Part shown: in pieces, positions 62,162 through 64,000 of the stretch | Position numbering within the stretch: position 1 is the first letter of the stretch | How the letters are laid out: each line of letters begins with the position of its first letter | Assembly (NCBI RefSeq): GCF_026151205.1 | Contig: NC_087081.1 | Coordinates: forward strand, 2,919,246-2,983,245 | DNA from: Bolinopsis microptera | Taxonomy: Eukaryota; Ctenophora; Tentaculata; Lobata; Bolinopsidae | Direction: 5' to 3' | Length of the DNA: 64,000 nucleotides | Position numbers and translations under genes: made by a program | Notes under the pieces: model-generated | Database searches by the model: none | What the model was told of the DNA's origin: nothing | What the model saw: the letters and a program-made list of their open reading frames with translations, nothing else

Positions 62162-63205
62162 GTGTGTGTCCTCCAGTGGGAGAGAAGAGAGACCACTGGA
62201 CTATATAATGTATCATGAGATCTTAACAGAAGTGCGATATATAATTATATTATTCGGACTGTTTAGTACCTGCAATCTGCATGCTTTACACGATATACGT
62301 ACAATTTAGATAAGCCACGCAAGGTTGTTCGAGGCCTACATACTTACACAATATATTATATAATACGTTATTAAGAATAAGATTAATGTAAATGTAGCTG
62401 GATATTAGATATGAAATATTTTATATTAAATCCATAATTCACCGAAGAGCCTCCATTTGTATTCTGAGTTACGAAACGTTTTGAATTTGTCTTCATATCG
62501 ATTACAGCATTTAAACAATATAGAATTCAGTTTACAGGTAAATACCTTCACAAATGTGGACAAATTATGTTTTAAGGAGATTTTGTGGCTAGAAATTCAC
62601 AAATTGGGAAATTCAACAGTATACCTAGTTCTTTTATTAAGTTGAACCCATCTTGCTGCAGTATTAATTCGTGGCCAATTTTTCCAGTATGAAATATGTT
62701 GGCAGGATAATTCTATCAAGTTTCCAGTATACAAACAAAATTTCGTTAAATAATCCGTTTTACCGAACATTCCTAGTCCATAGATTACATCACCTCTCAT
62801 TTCCGGAAAGAGGGAACCGTACCAAATTAGAAACATTTTATCCGAAAATAAAAATCATACGTCTAAGATGAACTTCCATCGATTCGAGGACCGGAAATAC
62901 AACTTAAACACGGCAACTTTTGTCTTCAACAAATACAATACGTTCCTACAGAGTGCAGACAAGGTGCCTTGTACTACAACGACACTTGAACAACCTCAAA
63001 ACTGAAGATGAAGCGCCATTACCCAAGTTCCTAGCAGTTACCATTACTATTACCACGTAAGGTAGAGAGAGAGAGATGAGCATCAGAAAACAAAGCGTCA
63101 ATACTAAGTTCAATAAACAGAGTGGGTGGAAGTGTAGCCATCAAATGAGTCGTTATCGAAACTGTAGGCATAACACGTCTAGACAAAATTATTACCAGCA
63201 AGCAG

Positions 63206-63253
63206 CCAATCATACTGTCGAGTACTCGTCACGTGGCGAGGGGGATCCAATGA
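63206..63253 (+). promoter_or_regulatory. CCAAT/E-box/CCAAT composite
   Basis: CCAATCA 63206, CACGTG 63230 (24 bp), CCAATGA 63247 (17 bp). Confidence 0.6.
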
Positions 63254-63834
63254 GAAAGCAGAGAATTTAAAGTTGAAAGTGGCAATTACAGGAGGTGCAT
63301 GCGCTCAAAATATATTTGGAATTTCTGAACAGTGGTAGAGAGGAATGCGAACGGGAGAGCAAAGCACGGCCAGGTACGGGTAAGAACTGAGAAGTGACTA
63401 GTGAGATGAAGGTGGTGAAGAGTCACTAGTTACTAGTGCCGTAGTTACTGGTACCGTATACCGCAACATATGGGTGGACATTTCAAGACATCAACAGGAG
63501 CGCCATGATGGAATTCATGGGAGTAATCCTGGTTTTCAGAGCGAGCTAGAGTAAGTCTGAGCTTGGGGGGTTGGGGTTTAGATCCGGTTAGAGGAGGACA
63601 GGGTCAGTTCGGATAAAATGGCACCTCAAAAATATTACTTAGTATTACATACTAACATAAGTAATACTAATTACATATTATCATGACTTTATTATACGAG
63701 CAGGCTTGTAGCAGGCTTGTACGCACAGGAAGCAGACATATCTGGTGGGTTGGTGCATTAATTCATCACTATTGAGCTGGTGATGGTTAAACGTTACTTA
63801 ATCAAGCCCAGCGGGAATAAGGCTTCCTTTTGGC

Positions 63835-63859
63835 TTTTTTCGTGGCTGTCACGAAAAAA
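63835..63859. repeat. Short perfect hairpin
   Basis: TTTTTTCGTG, loop GCTGT, CACGAAAAAA. Confidence 0.85.
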
Positions 63860-64000
63860 ATAGAAATAAGAAAGAATGCGGGTTATTAAAAGATTTTTTG
63901 AGAGGTGATTGGAACATTTGAACAAGGAGGTGATCAAATGTAGGTATAATAATAATGATCAGATTGTTGGACAAGTGTTACCAGAGGTGTGACAGGCAGC

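Larger units (their letters stand above)
61927..64000. other. No gene recognised
   Basis: E-box/CCAAT composites at 62132 and 63206 and a short hairpin at 63835. Overlapping short frames near 62457-62871 on both strands show no domain. Confidence 0.5.

Overview
The window looks like AT-rich, gene-poor nuclear DNA of an invertebrate animal. The evidence is spliced exons with consensus GT/AG borders and conserved reading phase, long introns, many minisatellites, and several classes of animal transposable element. I cannot name the species. No bacterial operon, tRNA, rRNA or CRISPR array was recognised.

The one well supported host gene is on the minus strand, from 42831 (ATG) down to at least 24435. 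Twelve exons (one of them tentative) splice in consistent phase into a secreted or membrane immunoglobulin-superfamily N-terminus: signal peptide, then four complete Ig domains. The linkers and Ig2 to Ig4 resemble Roundabout (Robo) best; Sidekick and L1/contactin proteins are alternatives. The last exon found ends in phase 1, so the gene continues, but no further exon could be recognised in the remaining 24 kb on the left. Two tandem arrays sit directly against splice sites of this gene, and a G-rich 9-bp array lies upstream of its start.

Transposable elements: a hAT-like element with an exact 8-bp target duplication (6434-7718) that carries a 57-bp minisatellite; a 115-bp foldback element flanked by an unusually long 23-bp direct repeat (3607-3721); a 5'-truncated non-LTR retrotransposon with a 9-bp target duplication and an intact C-terminal reading frame (13638-14259); three copies of a non-autonomous Helitron family (18523, 35852, 45791); a possible LTR remnant (23312-23700); a Penelope-type hammerhead relic (47533-47575); and several palindromic MITE-like pieces.

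The most unusual signal is a dispersed lattice of CACGTG (mostly TCACGTGA) and CCAATCA/CCAATGA motifs. About 57 CACGTG hexamers lie outside one minisatellite, where about 7 would be expected if GC is near 36%. The two motifs alternate at fixed spacings (CCAAT to CACGTG 21-25 bp, CACGTG to CCAAT 16-19 bp), giving units of about 40-43 bp. Separately, CACGTG pairs recur exactly 21 bp apart, and a 21-bp minisatellite at 15638-16005 carries CACGTG in almost every unit. Such clusters occur in the regions left (1-24 kb) and right (43-64 kb) of the Ig gene and are scarce inside it.

The right third (43-64 kb) holds no recognisable gene. It contains E-box/CCAAT clusters, palindromes and a 1.6-kb G-rich 18-bp minisatellite with a 432-bp higher-order repeat.
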